A DNA stretch of 64,000 nt from Rhodocyclales bacterium (GTDB lineage Bacteria; Pseudomonadota; Gammaproteobacteria; Burkholderiales; Rhodocyclaceae), in NCBI GenBank assembly GCA_016235025.1, contig JACRMV010000001.1:1-64000 (forward strand), written 5' to 3'. Below, one piece after another: positions 8,742 through 17,972 of this stretch (the first letter of the stretch is position 1; each line of letters begins with the position of its first letter). Position numbers and translations under genes: made by a program. The notes under the pieces were generated by a model. The model was given only the letters and a program-made list of their open reading frames with translations. It ran no database searches and had not been told where the DNA came from.

Positions 8742-10136
8742 TCAGAGACGCAATCGCGCGCGCGCGATGGCCTCGCGTACCTGTACCGGCGCGGTGCCGC
8801 CGATGTGATTGCGGGCAGCCAGAGAGCCGGCGACGGTGAGGATGGCGAATACCTGGTTGTCGATCAAGGGCGAGAAGCTGCGCAACTCGTCGATGGACAG
8901 ATCGGCCAGATCGCAGCCACGGTTTTCACAGGCACGCACGGCGCGCGCCACGGCCTCGTGCGCATCGCGGAAGGGCAGGCCTTTCTTGACCAGGTAGTCG
9001 GCCAGGTCAGTAGCTGTGGCATAACCCTGGCGCAGGGCGGCAGCCATGGCTTCCGGCTTGACGCGAATGCCCGGTACCATGTCGGCAAAGATGCGCAGCG
9101 TATCGATCAGCGTATCGGCCGTATCGAACAGTGGCTCCTTGTCTTCCTGATTGTCCTTGTTGTAGGCCAGCGGCTGGCCTTTCATCAGCGTGAGCAAGGC
9201 CGTCAGATGACCAAAGACGCGCCCCGTCTTGCCGCGCGCGAGTTCCGGCACATCCGGATTTTTCTTCTGCGGCATGATCGACGATCCGGTGCAGAAGCGG
9301 TCGGGCAGGTCGATGAAGCCGACACGCGGGCTCATCCACAGGATCAGCTCTTCGGACAAGCGCGAGATGTGTGTCATTACCAATGCCGCCGCCGCGCAGA
9401 ATTCGATGGCGAAATCGCGGTCGGAAACGGCATCCAGCGAATTTTCACTGACGGCCTCGAAGCCCAGTTCGCGGGCGACAAATGCGCGGTCGATGGGAAA
9501 AGTCGTTCCTGCCAGGGCGGCGGCGCCGAGCGGCAGGCGATTGATGCGCCGTCGGCAATCGGCGAAGCGCTCCCGGTCGCGCGCGAACATTTCAAAATAC
9601 GCCAGCAGGTGGTGACCGAAGGTTACCGGCTGCGCGACCTGCAAATGCGTGAAGCCGGGTAACGGTGTGGCGTAATGGATTTCGGCCAGGCCGATCAGCG
9701 CCGTTTGCAGATTGCGCAGTTGCTGGTCGATGGTGTCAACGCTGTCGCGCAGCCAGAGCCGGATGTCGGTGGCCACCTGGTCGTTGCGCGAGCGCCCGGT
9801 GTGCAGGCGTTTGCCGGCATCGCCGATGAGTGCGGTGAGGCGTTTCTCGATGTTGAGGTGGACGTCTTCGTCATCGAGGTTCCATTGAAACTGTCCGGCC
9901 TCGATTTCGCTGGTGATGGTCGCCATGCCCTGCTCGATGGCGGCAAAATCTTCGGCCGCGATGATGCCTTGTCGTGCCAGCATGCGGGCATGGGCCAGCG
10001 AGCCGCAGATGTCCTGGCGCCACATGCGCTGATCGAACAGGACGGAAGCGGTGTAGCGTTTGACGAGATCGGAAACGGGCTCGGAGAAGCGGCCGGACCA
10101 AGCCTTGTCAGACGCTGGGGAGGTGGGTTCTGTCAT
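8742..10136 (-). CDS. argH: Argininosuccinate lyase
   Basis: 464 residues, the normal ArgH length. It cleaves argininosuccinate to arginine and fumarate in the last step of arginine synthesis. The fumarase/aspartase superfamily signature [12 protein letters not shown] is intact, and [13 protein letters not shown] and the TFGHH segment with active-site residues are present. The start is the ATG at 10134-10136 (MTEPTS...); a longer reading frame up to 10208 would add a hydrophobic tail foreign to the family. It diverges from algZ across a 71-base gap and is followed closely by the kinase gene. Confidence 0.98.
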   Translation of the reverse strand: MTEPTSPASDKAWSGRFSEPVSDLVKRYTASVLFDQRMWRQDICGSLAHARMLARQGIIAAEDFAAIEQGMATITSEIEAGQFQWNLDDEDVHLNIEKRLTALIGDAGKRLHTGRSRNDQVATDIRLWLRDSVDTIDQQLRNLQTALIGLAEIHYATPLPGFTHLQVAQPVTFGHHLLAYFEMFARDRERFADCRRRINRLPLGAAALAGTTFPIDRAFVARELGFEAVSENSLDAVSDRDFAIEFCAAAALVMTHISRLSEELILWMSPRVGFIDLPDRFCTGSSIMPQKKNPDVPELARGKTGRVFGHLTALLTLMKGQPLAYNKDNQEDKEPLFDTADTLIDTLRIFADMVPGIRVKPEAMAAALRQGYATATDLADYLVKKGLPFRDAHEAVARAVRACENRGCDLADLSIDELRSFSPLIDNQVFAILTVAGSLAARNHIGGTAPVQVREAIARARLRL

Positions 10137-10207
10137 AATCGGGATGCCGGTAATACGGCGCTTCAATAAGAGTAAAAAACCAACGAGAAACCAGAGGTTG
10201 CAGGCCA

Positions 10208-11236
10208 TTGGATACGTTGCAAAGTATAAGGGAAAACCCCGCTGCGTCCGGCTTGCCTGACTTCCGTGCGCCGGCGGTCTGGTTGCAGGCGTTGCTGGCG
10301 GGTAACTGCGCCGCCATCTTGTATGCGTTGGCCGCCAATCGGGAATGGCGCCGCCTGGGCGCCGAGTTGATGGCCGTGCTGCTGCGCGTTGAACCCGTAT
10401 TGTTGGTCAGTCTCGTCGTTCTGGCTGTTGCTGCCGAGTGGCTGGCGCGGCTGCCGCTGCGGCACGGGAGGCTGTTCGTGCTGCTGCTGACGTTGTTGGC
10501 TGCGGCGGCGGTGCAGGGGACGCTGGTTGCGCAACAAATGATTGCTGCGGAGGAAGCAGGGCTCGGCCGTGCTGCGCTGTGGACTGCGGTTGGCACGCTG
10601 GGCCTGCTCGCCTGGTTCGAGTTGCGCGTCCGGGCGCAATCGCCGGCGCTGGCGGAGGCGCGACTGCTGGCGCTCACCGCCCGCATCCGGCCGCATTTTC
10701 TGTTCAATGCGCTGAACGGCATTCTGGGTGTCATTCGTTCCGATCCGCGGCGGGCGGAAACTGCGCTGGAGGAGCTTGCCGACCTGTTCCGCATCCTGAT
10801 GCGCGAGAATGCCGAGCTGGTTCCCCTGTCGGAAGAAATCGCGGTAGCGCGCCAGTACCTCAACCTTGAGCGCTTGCGATTAGGTGAGCGGATTCGGGTC
10901 GAGTGGGACATGACCGAATGCCCCCCCGATCCGCTGGTGCCGCCGCTGATGCTGCAACCCCTGCTGGAAAATGCGGTTTATCACGGCATCGAGCCGGCGA
11001 CCGAGGCTGGCGAGATCCGGATTCGCCTCGAACGCCGGGGGCGTTATATGCGTCTCGAGCTTTCGAATCCGGTAGCCACCGCCGATCGGCATGGACAGGG
11101 CAACCAGATGGCGCTGGCCAATATTCGGGAGCGGCTGCTGCTGTTTTTCGAGCTCGACGCGATGATGACAACCGGGATTGCAGCAGGCCGCTTTCACGTT
11201 ACCATTGAATTTCCCTATCGTTCCCGCGCTGAGTAG
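10208..11236 (+). CDS. algZ: LytS/AlgZ-family sensor histidine kinase
   Basis: 342 residues. Four hydrophobic segments lie between residues ~25 and 140, then a His_kinase domain with the phosphoacceptor in [16 protein letters not shown] and an HATPase core with [12 protein letters not shown]. This is the unorthodox kinase class that pairs with LytTR response regulators, and algR follows after 10 bases. The start appears to be TTG at 10208 with an AGAGG sequence upstream. The argH / algZ-algR layout is common in beta- and gammaproteobacteria; in Pseudomonas the pair (FimS/AlgR) controls alginate and type IV pili. Here it is near pilSR, so a role in surface behaviour is plausible. Confidence 0.88.
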   Translation: MDTLQSIRENPAASGLPDFRAPAVWLQALLAGNCAAILYALAANREWRRLGAELMAVLLRVEPVLLVSLVVLAVAAEWLARLPLRHGRLFVLLLTLLAAAAVQGTLVAQQMIAAEEAGLGRAALWTAVGTLGLLAWFELRVRAQSPALAEARLLALTARIRPHFLFNALNGILGVIRSDPRRAETALEELADLFRILMRENAELVPLSEEIAVARQYLNLERLRLGERIRVEWDMTECPPDPLVPPLMLQPLLENAVYHGIEPATEAGEIRIRLERRGRYMRLELSNPVATADRHGQGNQMALANIRERLLLFFELDAMMTTGIAAGRFHVTIEFPYRSRAE

Positions 11237-11246
11237 ATTTGAATAA

Positions 11247-12014
11247 ATGAATCCGCCGCTGCGCCTGCTGCTGGTTGACGACGAAGCTCCTGCCCGCGCC
11301 CGGCTGCGTGATCTGCTCTCCGACATTGCTGCCGAAATGCCGACCACGGTAGCGGAGGCAGACGGCGGCATGATGGCCCTGGAGCAGGTGCAGGCGAATG
11401 TATTTGATGTGGTGCTGGTCGATATCCGCATGCCGGGGATGGATGGTATCGAGTTTGCCCGGCACCTGGCGCGACTGTCGCCGGCGCCGGCAGTGATTTT
11501 TGTCACGGCCTACGACCAATATGCGGTCAAGGCGTTCGATCTGGCGGCGCTCGATTATCTGGTCAAGCCAGTGCGCGCAGCGCGCCTGGCGGCGGCACTG
11601 GCGAAAGCCAGCCGCCATCCGGATGAGGCACAGCGGCTGGAAAAGTCGGCGCTGGCAACACGGCGAAACCTCTCTTGCATTGAACGCGGCCGGATACTTC
11701 TGATTCCCGTGGCGGACATCATTTATTTCAAGGCGGAGCAGAAATACGTTACGGCACGCACGCTGAGTCGAGAATATCTGCTTGAAGAATCGCTGGTGCA
11801 GTTGGAGGCCGAATTTGCCGAGCGTTTTGTGCGGATTCATCGCAATTGCCTGGCCGCCGTTGATGCTGTCTGCGGTGTCGAGCGTACCGGTCCGGAAGGT
11901 GAGAACGAACCCTGCTGGCAGATCATCCTGACCGGCATCACCGAGCGGTTGCCGGTCAGTCGTCGGCAGTGGTCGGCGGTCAAAGCATTGCTCAAGCAAC
12001 CCGATCGGGAGTGA
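11247..12014 (+). CDS. algR: LytTR-family response regulator AlgR
   Basis: 255 residues. The N-terminal receiver domain has the acidic pocket DDE (11-13), phosphoacceptor Asp59 in VVLVDIRMPGMDG and the conserved Lys in LDYLVKPV. Residues ~155-250 form a LytTR DNA-binding domain (ILLIPVADIIYFKAEQKYV, then FVRIHRNCLAAVDAV). It should be phosphorylated by AlgZ and act as a transcription regulator. It lies 10 bases downstream of algZ and is surely cotranscribed with it. Confidence 0.93.
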   Translation: MNPPLRLLLVDDEAPARARLRDLLSDIAAEMPTTVAEADGGMMALEQVQANVFDVVLVDIRMPGMDGIEFARHLARLSPAPAVIFVTAYDQYAVKAFDLAALDYLVKPVRAARLAAALAKASRHPDEAQRLEKSALATRRNLSCIERGRILLIPVADIIYFKAEQKYVTARTLSREYLLEESLVQLEAEFAERFVRIHRNCLAAVDAVCGVERTGPEGENEPCWQIILTGITERLPVSRRQWSAVKALLKQPDRE

Positions 12015-12016
12015 TT

Positions 12017-12124
12017 ATGGATGCAGCAGATTTTTTGGCGGCAGTTTCTTCCCGCCTCGCTGTGGCTGCGCTACAAGGTGCGAGTGATGCGGCTGCGCGC
12101 GGGGTTGCGTGCATGTTACGTTGA
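12017..12124 (+). CDS. Possible small ORF after algR
   Basis: A 35-codon frame starting with ATG two bases after the algR stop and ending with TGA. The product begins MDAADFLAAVSS and is rich in alanine. No homology is recognised, and the reading frame may be accidental because the GC-rich sequence favours alanine codons. The close spacing to algR is the only positive argument. Confidence 0.2.
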   Translation: MDAADFLAAVSSRLAVAALQGASDAAARGVACMLR

Positions 12125-12149
12125 CGCCGGCGGGTGTGCCGCCTAACAT
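12121..12149 (+). promoter_or_regulatory. Predicted sigma-70 promoter upstream of ispB
   Basis: TTGACG at 12121-12126 and TAACAT at 12144-12149 with a 17-base spacer. The spacer contains a small GGCGG/CCGCC inverted repeat. If used, transcription would begin near 12156, which favours a start codon downstream of the TTG at 12162, for example GTG 12180. Confidence 0.45.
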
Positions 12150-12161
12150 CGCGCCTTTCTC

Positions 12162-13148
12162 TTGATTCCGTTCCCTGCCGTGGATTTTCCCAATCTCTAC
12201 ACATCCATTGACGACGACATGCAGGCTGTCGATGCCGTCATTCGTGCGCGTTTGCACTCCGAGGTCGTGCTGGTAAGGCAAGTGGCCGAATACATCATTT
12301 CCGCCGGCGGCAAACGCATGCGCCCGGCGCTGACGCTGCTTTCCGCCCGTGCCTGCGGTTACTCCGGTACGCATCATCAAGAACTCGCGGCCGTCGTCGA
12401 GTTCATCCATACCGCTACACTTTTGCACGACGATGTGGTCGATGAGTCAGCGCTGCGCCGTGGGCGCGATACCGCTAATGCCATGTTCGGTAATGCCGCC
12501 AGCGTTCTGGTCGGCGATTTCCTGTATTCGCGGGCCTTCCAGATGATGGTCGGCGTCGGTAGCATGCGCGTGATGCAGGTGCTGGCGGATGCGACCAATA
12601 TCATCGCCGAGGGCGAGGTGTTGCAATTGATGAACTGCCGTAATGCCGACATCACGGTGGATGCCTATTTGCAGGTCATTCATTACAAAACCGCCAAGCT
12701 GTTTGAGGCGGCTGCGCGGCTGGGAGCGATTCTGGGCAATGTCAGTGCCGAGAGCGAGGAGGCGATGGCGGCGTATGGCATGCATATCGGTACGGCCTTC
12801 CAGTTGATCGATGATGTGCTCGATTACTCGGGCGATGCGACAGAAACCGGAAAGAATCTGGGTGACGATCTGGCAGAAGGCAAGACGACGCTGCCGTTGA
12901 TTCATGCCATGCAAAACGGCACGGCGGAGCAAGCCGTGCTGGTACGTCATGCGATAGAAGCGGCTGATCGCGAAAGCTTTACCGCCGTTCTGGCGGCGGT
13001 GCGTGCCAGTGGTGCCCTGGATGCTGCACGTCAGCAGGGCATCGCTGAGGCAGAGGCCGCAAAGAGGGCGCTGATGTATGTGCCAGATTCAAAATTTCGG
13101 GGAACGCTGCTACAATTGGCGGACTTTGCGGTGCAACGAAGTTTCTGA
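12162..13148 (+). CDS. ispB: Octaprenyl diphosphate synthase (trans polyprenyl synthase)
   Basis: About 325 residues. It makes the long isoprenoid tail of ubiquinone by condensing isopentenyl diphosphate onto an allylic primer. Both Asp-rich motifs are present: LLHDDVVDESALRRG (first DDxxD) and FQLIDDVLDYSG (second), with GGKRMRPALTLL upstream. The start is unclear: TTG 12162 gives the longest product and GTG 12180 is equally possible; neither has a strong ribosome-binding site. tRNA-Pro follows on the same strand. Confidence 0.95.
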   Translation: MIPFPAVDFPNLYTSIDDDMQAVDAVIRARLHSEVVLVRQVAEYIISAGGKRMRPALTLLSARACGYSGTHHQELAAVVEFIHTATLLHDDVVDESALRRGRDTANAMFGNAASVLVGDFLYSRAFQMMVGVGSMRVMQVLADATNIIAEGEVLQLMNCRNADITVDAYLQVIHYKTAKLFEAAARLGAILGNVSAESEEAMAAYGMHIGTAFQLIDDVLDYSGDATETGKNLGDDLAEGKTTLPLIHAMQNGTAEQAVLVRHAIEAADRESFTAVLAAVRASGALDAARQQGIAEAEAAKRALMYVPDSKFRGTLLQLADFAVQRSF

Positions 13149-13233
13149 TCCCGCAATGTCTGCAAGGATGAACCGCAGGCTCTTGTTCCGGAGCCATTTC
13201 CCGCCGCGTCATGCCTTGCCACCAACTCACCGT

Positions 13234-13310
<77 letters not shown>

Positions 13311-13340
13311 CTTCTTTGCGCTACGGGAGCTTGCCTGACC

Positions 13341-13559
13341 GTGGTGAAACTTCTCCTCTTTGTTTTTGTGGTTGCCATCATCTATGCGGTGCTGCGCGCT
13401 CCTGCTCGGCGGGAGGAGAACAAGCCCTTGTCGGGTCAGCCGCAGCCGATGGTGCGATGTGCGTTTTGCGGTGTCCATTTTCCGGAATCTGAGGCGCTTC
13501 GCGAGGATGGGTACCTATTCTGTTGCGAGGCACATCGGCTGCAGGGAGCAAAAAAGTGA
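13341..13559 (+). CDS. PP0621-family small membrane-anchored zinc-ribbon-like protein
   Basis: 72 residues. An N-terminal membrane anchor (LLLFVFVVAIIYAVL) is followed by a linker and a C-terminal cysteine-rich motif: C-x2-C in VRCAFCGVHFPE and a later CCEAH. This matches the PP0621 family commonly found upstream of pilS in beta- and gammaproteobacteria. The function is unknown; a metal-binding knuckle is likely. The start is GTG 13341 or the adjacent GTG 13344. Its TGA overlaps the GTG start of pilS, so the genes are translationally coupled. Confidence 0.85.
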   Translation: MVKLLLFVFVVAIIYAVLRAPARREENKPLSGQPQPMVRCAFCGVHFPESEALREDGYLFCCEAHRLQGAKK

Positions 13560-15142
13560 GTGCTCTCGATCAAGGGCCGGTTGAGCGGGAGACGCTTGAG
13601 TCGTTATGGCGCTCATTGCGATTTTTCGCCATTTACCGGCTGGCCATTGCGCTGCTGTTTCTGGTGGCAGTCCTCATCTTTGGTGATGCCCTGAGTCTTG
13701 GCACGCAGAATTTCAATGTATTCCGCAGCGTTGCCATCGCCTACCTTTTGTTGGCAGCAGGTTTTCTGGTGACATTGTTGCGACGCCGGCGCCATATTGA
13801 CTTTCATCTATCAATGCATGTCGCGACGGATATCCTCGCGTTGACTTTGATGATGTATGCCAGCGGGGGGCAGAAAAGCGGTATTGCCATTCTGTTACTG
13901 GTGGTGGTTGCCGGTGCAGGGCTGGTTGGACGAGGAAGGATGACACTGTTTTATGCGGCGCTGGCCTCGGTTGCCGTGCTGCTTGAAGAAAGCTGGCGGG
14001 CATTGATGCTGGATTTTGATCCGGCCGACTTTGTTCGTGCTGGGATCACCAGTGTTGCTTTCTTTGCTGCTGCGATCATTGCCCGCCTGCTGGCGCAGCG
14101 GGTGGTGACCAATGAGGTTCTGGCTCGCGAGCGGGGACGGCAGCTTGATGAACAGCTGCGAATCAGCGAACGAATCATCCGGGACATGGAGGACGGTGTC
14201 CTGGTTGTCGATACTTTCGGCCAGGTGAGATTGCTCAATTCACGAGCGCAAACTTTGCTTGGCATGGATGTTTTAGGCGGAATACAGGCGCTTCCTGATG
14301 TGCTGGCCGAGCCTTATTCGCGATGGCAAGGACGAAATACCGAGGTTGCCGAAATCCTGTGCCCAGCGGATGATCGCCAGTTGCGTGCCCGCTATCTGCC
14401 ACCTGCCGAGCCAGGGGGCAATTCAATGATCTATCTTGAAGACATGGTGCGGATTGATTTCCAGGCGCAACAGCTCAAGCTGGCCGCTCTCGGACGCCTG
14501 ACTGCCAATCTGGCTCACGAAATCCGTAACCCACTGGCTGCTATCAGTCATGCGGCAGAGATATTGATCGAGGAAGATATCGATCCATTGAGGCAGCGGC
14601 TTGCCTCCATCATTTATGACAATACGCAGCGCCTCAACCGGCTGGTTACCGAAGTTCTGGAGCTTGGCCGCCGTGACCGCGCTGTGCCGGAGACTATTGG
14701 CTGGCAAAGTTTTGTGTCCGGTTTCCTCGAGGAGATGGCGCTGCATGATCTTTCCGAGAAAAAGCGTGTTCGTGTAGTTGAGGGGGCGAATATTGAGGTG
14801 CGCTTTGATCGGGGCCACCTGCATCGTGTGCTGTGGAACCTCCTTGGCAATGCATTGCGGTATGCCGGTACGGATGATGGCTCTGTATCCATTGAAGCAA
14901 GGGCAGCGAGTTTTAATCGCGTGGAATTGCATATTATCGACAATGGTCCAGGGATCGACGCTGCGTTGCGAGGCCTGGTGTTCGAGCCATTTTTCACGAC
15001 CCATGAAGCAGGGACCGGGCTTGGGCTTTATATTGCAAAGGAGTTGTGTGAGGCAAACGGGGCTCGTCTTGAGCTGATGGACGAGGGAACGGGCGCCCAT
15101 TTCCGGATTACCGCCAGGGGAGGATATGTTGCTAAGAACTGA
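13556..15142 (+). CDS. pilS: Sensor histidine kinase PilS
   Basis: 528 residues. Six hydrophobic segments lie in the first ~185 residues, then a PAS-like region (MEDGVLVVDTFGQVRLLNSRA) and a HisKA/HATPase core: phosphoacceptor in NLAHEIRNPLAAISHAAE, N box LLGNALRYAG, G boxes DNGPGIDAA and GTGLGLYIAKEL. It pairs with PilR to control type IV pilin transcription. The start is the GTG that overlaps the upstream stop codon (GTGA). It overlaps pilR by 17 bases, which supports an operon. Confidence 0.94.
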   Translation: MSALDQGPVERETLESLWRSLRFFAIYRLAIALLFLVAVLIFGDALSLGTQNFNVFRSVAIAYLLLAAGFLVTLLRRRRHIDFHLSMHVATDILALTLMMYASGGQKSGIAILLLVVVAGAGLVGRGRMTLFYAALASVAVLLEESWRALMLDFDPADFVRAGITSVAFFAAAIIARLLAQRVVTNEVLARERGRQLDEQLRISERIIRDMEDGVLVVDTFGQVRLLNSRAQTLLGMDVLGGIQALPDVLAEPYSRWQGRNTEVAEILCPADDRQLRARYLPPAEPGGNSMIYLEDMVRIDFQAQQLKLAALGRLTANLAHEIRNPLAAISHAAEILIEEDIDPLRQRLASIIYDNTQRLNRLVTEVLELGRRDRAVPETIGWQSFVSGFLEEMALHDLSEKKRVRVVEGANIEVRFDRGHLHRVLWNLLGNALRYAGTDDGSVSIEARAASFNRVELHIIDNGPGIDAALRGLVFEPFFTTHEAGTGLGLYIAKELCEANGARLELMDEGTGAHFRITARGGYVAKN

Positions 15143-16484
15143 GCGCCGCAGGCGCGGCGAAACCAAGCGTGTTCTGATCGTGGATGACGAGGCCGATATT
15201 CGTGAGTTGCTCGATCTGACACTGGTTCGAATGGGTCTCGTGGCAGATTGCGTTGGCTCTTTGGCAGAGGCGCGGAAAATGTTGGCGCAAGATCGCTACC
15301 AGTTGTGCCTGACCGATATGCGGTTGCCAGATGGTACCGGGCTGGACTTGGTGAGGTTTATCAGTGGAACAGTGACGGATTTGCCGGTTGCTGTGATTAC
15401 CGCGCATGGCAGCACGGAAAATGCGGTGTCTGCGTTGAAAGCCGGGGCATTTGACTACATTGCAAAGCCGGTATCGCTTGATCAATTGCGGGCCTTGATC
15501 AAGTCGGCGCTGGAGTTGCCCACGACAGACTCGGTGCGGGTGAGCGGCATCGAGTCGAGCCTGCTCGGGAGTTCGCCGGCCATGAAGCAAGTGCGGACGC
15601 TGATTGATCGCGTGGCGCGTAGCCAGGCCCCTGTGCATATCACCGGCGAGTCAGGCAGCGGCAAGGAACTGGCAGCACGGTTGACGCACAGACTGAGCGC
15701 ACGGCGTGATTACGCCTTTGTGCCAGTGAACTGTGGCGCGATTCCCGAGAACCTGATGGAAAGCGAATTCTTTGGTTACCGTAAAGGCGCCTTTACCGGA
15801 GCCAATGAGGATCGGGACGGATTCTTTCAGGCAGCCGACAAGGGCACGCTGTTCCTTGATGAGGTAGCGGATTTGCCTCTGTCCATGCAGGTCAAATTAC
15901 TGCGTGTGATACAGGAGAAACGGGTACGGAAAGTGGGGGCAACCACCGAAGAGGCTGTGGATGTGCGTGTGATTTGCGCAACGCATCAGGACATCAAGGC
16001 ATTGGTTGAGCAGGGGAATTTTCGGCAGGATTTGTTCTATCGACTCAACGTCATTGAATTGCGCATGCCGGCGTTGCGTGAGTGCCGCGATGACATCCCA
16101 TTGATAGCGCAGCACACTCTTGAAAAGCTGGCCCGCGCGGCGGGGATAGGGCCGCCCTTGTTAACGCCAGAGGTGCTGGCCGCGCTGCAAAATTATTCTT
16201 TCCCGGGGAACGTGCGTGAACTGGAGAATATCTTGGAGCGTGCCTTGGCCCTGATGGGGGGGAACCGCCTTGCAGTCGAGGATTTGAATTTATTGCCCGT
16301 ACAGCGCAACGACTCCCTTGTGGTTCCTGCAACGCTGCAGGAACATCTGGATCAGGTTGAGCGCCAAGCAATCATTGCGGCACTCAAGGAGACTAACTAC
16401 AACCGTACAGCGGCGGCCCGTTTGCTTGGAGTGACATTCCGTTCCCTGCGGTACCGCATGGTGCGACTGGGGATCAATGAGTGA
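15126..16484 (+). CDS. pilR: Sigma-54-dependent response regulator PilR
   Basis: 452 residues in three domains. The receiver domain has VDDEADIRE and the phosphoacceptor in LCLTDMRLPDGTG. The AAA+ domain (residues ~145-370) has Walker A GESGSGKE, the sigma-54 contact loop GAFTGA and Walker B GTLFLDEVADLP. A C-terminal Fis-type helix-turn-helix reads NYNRTAAARLLGVTFRSLRY. It activates sigma-54 promoters such as pilA when phosphorylated by PilS. No pilA gene is visible in the window. The start ATG lies inside the end of pilS. Confidence 0.95.
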   Translation: MLLRTERRRRGETKRVLIVDDEADIRELLDLTLVRMGLVADCVGSLAEARKMLAQDRYQLCLTDMRLPDGTGLDLVRFISGTVTDLPVAVITAHGSTENAVSALKAGAFDYIAKPVSLDQLRALIKSALELPTTDSVRVSGIESSLLGSSPAMKQVRTLIDRVARSQAPVHITGESGSGKELAARLTHRLSARRDYAFVPVNCGAIPENLMESEFFGYRKGAFTGANEDRDGFFQAADKGTLFLDEVADLPLSMQVKLLRVIQEKRVRKVGATTEEAVDVRVICATHQDIKALVEQGNFRQDLFYRLNVIELRMPALRECRDDIPLIAQHTLEKLARAAGIGPPLLTPEVLAALQNYSFPGNVRELENILERALALMGGNRLAVEDLNLLPVQRNDSLVVPATLQEHLDQVERQAIIAALKETNYNRTAAARLLGVTFRSLRYRMVRLGINE

Positions 16485-17044
16485 ATCCTCTGCCTGGAAG
16501 CGGTGATGACACAGGGTGGCTCTCCGGTGCGCGCTGGATACCCTCTCCAAACGCTGATGGCCGCCCCTCTGGTAGCGATATTTGTTTGATTGTCATTCAT
16601 GCCATCAGCCTGCCGCCGAATTCATTTGGCGGCCCGGGCATCATTGATCTATTCACCAATCAACTGGATCCCGCGGCGCATCCGTATTACAGGGAAATAA
16701 AAGGACTTCGGGTTTCCAGTCATTTCTTGATTCGCCGTGACGGAGCTGTAATCCAGTTTGTTTCTTGTTTGCAACGTGCCTGGCATGCAGGCATTTCGCA
16801 ATGGAACGGGCGCGATCAATGCAACGACTTTTCCATAGGGATCGAGCTTGAAGGTTGCGATTATTTGCCATTTGAAGATGCCCAGTATCTTGCGCTTAAT
16901 ACTTTGCTAGCAGAGATATGCCGGCAATATCCGGTTGAAGCCATCGTTGGGCACAGTGATATTGCGCCGGGCCGAAAAACAGACCCAGGTCCGTATTTTG
17001 ACTGGAGCAGGCTGACAAGCAAAAGTCACGTCATCAGCAAGTGA
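16481..17044 (+). CDS. ampD: 1,6-anhydro-N-acetylmuramyl-L-alanine amidase AmpD
   Basis: 187 residues, the usual AmpD length. It removes the peptide from anhydro-muropeptides in cytoplasmic peptidoglycan recycling. Zinc-binding residues of the amidase_2 fold are visible: His in LIVIHAISLPP, His in RAWHAGISQWNGRDQCND, and the C-terminal VGHSDIAPGRKTDPGPYFDW. The start is a GTG overlapping the pilR stop by four bases, so it is the last gene of the pilSR transcription unit. Confidence 0.95.
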   Translation: MNPLPGSGDDTGWLSGARWIPSPNADGRPSGSDICLIVIHAISLPPNSFGGPGIIDLFTNQLDPAAHPYYREIKGLRVSSHFLIRRDGAVIQFVSCLQRAWHAGISQWNGRDQCNDFSIGIELEGCDYLPFEDAQYLALNTLLAEICRQYPVEAIVGHSDIAPGRKTDPGPYFDWSRLTSKSHVISK

Positions 17045-17301
17045 GATGTCAGCAGCGAAAAGACCGAAGGGTTTTATGGTGTCTTGTAGTCGCAGTTGCC
17101 AGGCAACCCGAAGATTTTCTGGTATTTATATGGCATAATCAGATATTGCGACCGTAAATCAAATCTTAGTGATAGGTGGATAAAGGGGCGGAATTCATTG
17201 TTTTCAAATACATCATGTGATGGATAATCCTCAGTAACCCAAATGGGTTGCAGTAAAAATGTAGTGGTGGTTTTCCTGTTAACTTGTCAAGGAGGTTCAA
17301 C
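17045..17301 (+). other. Intergenic region upstream of the H1-like gene
   Basis: 257 bases of lower GC content than the surroundings. It holds a perfect 13-base palindrome GTTGCCAGGCAAC at 17095-17107 and an AT-rich stretch TATTTATATGGCATAATC at about 17122-17139 that could contain a -10 element. No coding frame is convincing. It probably carries the promoter of the downstream gene. Confidence 0.5.
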
Positions 17302-17793
17302 ATGGCTGAAGATAAGAAGGCCAAGAAGCCGGTCGCAAAGAAGGCTGCGGCCAAGCCCGCCGCTAAGAAAGCTGCGGCCCCGAAGAAAGCTGCAGCTAAG
17401 GTTGTTGCCAAGAAGCCGGCAGCCAAGCCAGCGGCGAAGAAGGTTGTTGCCAAGAAGCCGGCAGCCAAGCCAGCGGCGAAGAAGGTTGTTGCCAAGAAAC
17501 CGGCAGCCAAGCCAGCGGCGAAGAAGGTTGTTGCCAAGAAACCGGCAGCCAAGCCAGCGGCGAAGAAGGTTGTTGCCAAGAAGCCGGCAGCCAAGCCAGC
17601 GGCGAAGAAGGTTGTTGCCAAGAAACCGGCAGCCAAGCCAGCGGCGAAGCCGGCAGCGAAGAAGCCAGCTGTTGCAAAGAAACCGGCAGAAGTCAAGCCG
17701 GCCAGTCCGCCGTCGACTGCTGCAACTCCCGGCTTGAAGTCATCGCTGAATCCGGCAGCAGCTTGGCCATTTCCTACAGGTTCCCGTCCTTAA
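17302..17793 (+). CDS. Histone H1-like / AlgP-type Lys-Ala-Pro-rich protein
   Basis: 163 residues, almost all Lys, Ala, Pro and Val until residue ~130. A short start (MAEDKKAKKPVAKKAA) is followed by six perfect copies of KVVAKKPAAKPAAK (14 residues), a degenerate section, and a different C-terminal tail (PSTAATPGLKSSLN...). Such proteins resemble the C-terminal tail of histone H1 and bacterial AlgP/BpH1-type proteins, which bind DNA without sequence specificity. The ATG at 17302 follows a strong AAGGAGG ribosome-binding site. A hairpin terminator follows. Function in nucleoid structure is inferred from composition only. Confidence 0.85.
   Translation: MAEDKKAKKPVAKKAAAKPAAKKAAAPKKAAAKVVAKKPAAKPAAKKVVAKKPAAKPAAKKVVAKKPAAKPAAKKVVAKKPAAKPAAKKVVAKKPAAKPAAKKVVAKKPAAKPAAKPAAKKPAVAKKPAEVKPASPPSTAATPGLKSSLNPAAAWPFPTGSRP
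17398..17649 (+). repeat. Six tandem 42-bp coding repeats
   Basis: Six copies with an exact 42-bp period, each beginning AAG-GTTGTTGCC; the GTTGTTGCC words start at 17401, 17443, 17485, 17527, 17569 and 17611. Copies differ only at synonymous positions (AAGCCG versus AAACCG). The near identity suggests recent expansion or ongoing gain and loss of units. Confidence 0.95.
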
Positions 17794-17851
17794 GGGAAGC
17801 GGCGAAGAATTGCCCTGCTTTACGGCAGGGTGCGTTATAAGCAGATATAAG

Positions 17852-17887
17852 CGCGCGCTACTTTCTAGTGGCGCGCGTTTATTTTTG
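17852..17887 (+). terminator. Rho-independent terminator after the H1-like gene
   Basis: 11-bp stem CGCGCGCTACT (17852-17862) / AGTGGCGCGCG (17867-17877) with one G-U pair and a 4-base loop, followed by TTTATTTTTG. A second, weaker hairpin CCCTGC/GCAGGG lies just upstream (about 17815-17830). Confidence 0.85.
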
Positions 17888-17972
17888 TGGATGGCGCGCA
17901 GGACTGTTCCAGTCCTGCTCCCAAAGGGCGGCATGTGTTCTCGCGGTTACTGACGTGCCAACGGTACAAGTC

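Noticed and set aside
8667-9662. Open frame of 331 codons on the plus strand opposite argH
   Set aside because: Shadow of argH, rich in residues produced by complementing GC-rich codons; no start site or motif supports it.
12130-12145. GGCGG/CCGCC hairpin as a terminator after algR
   Set aside because: Stem of only five base pairs and no T run; it lies in the spacer of a good promoter instead.
17398-17649. Regular 42-bp repeats as a CRISPR array
   Set aside because: The units are contiguous without unique spacers and encode protein in one frame, so this is a coding tandem repeat.
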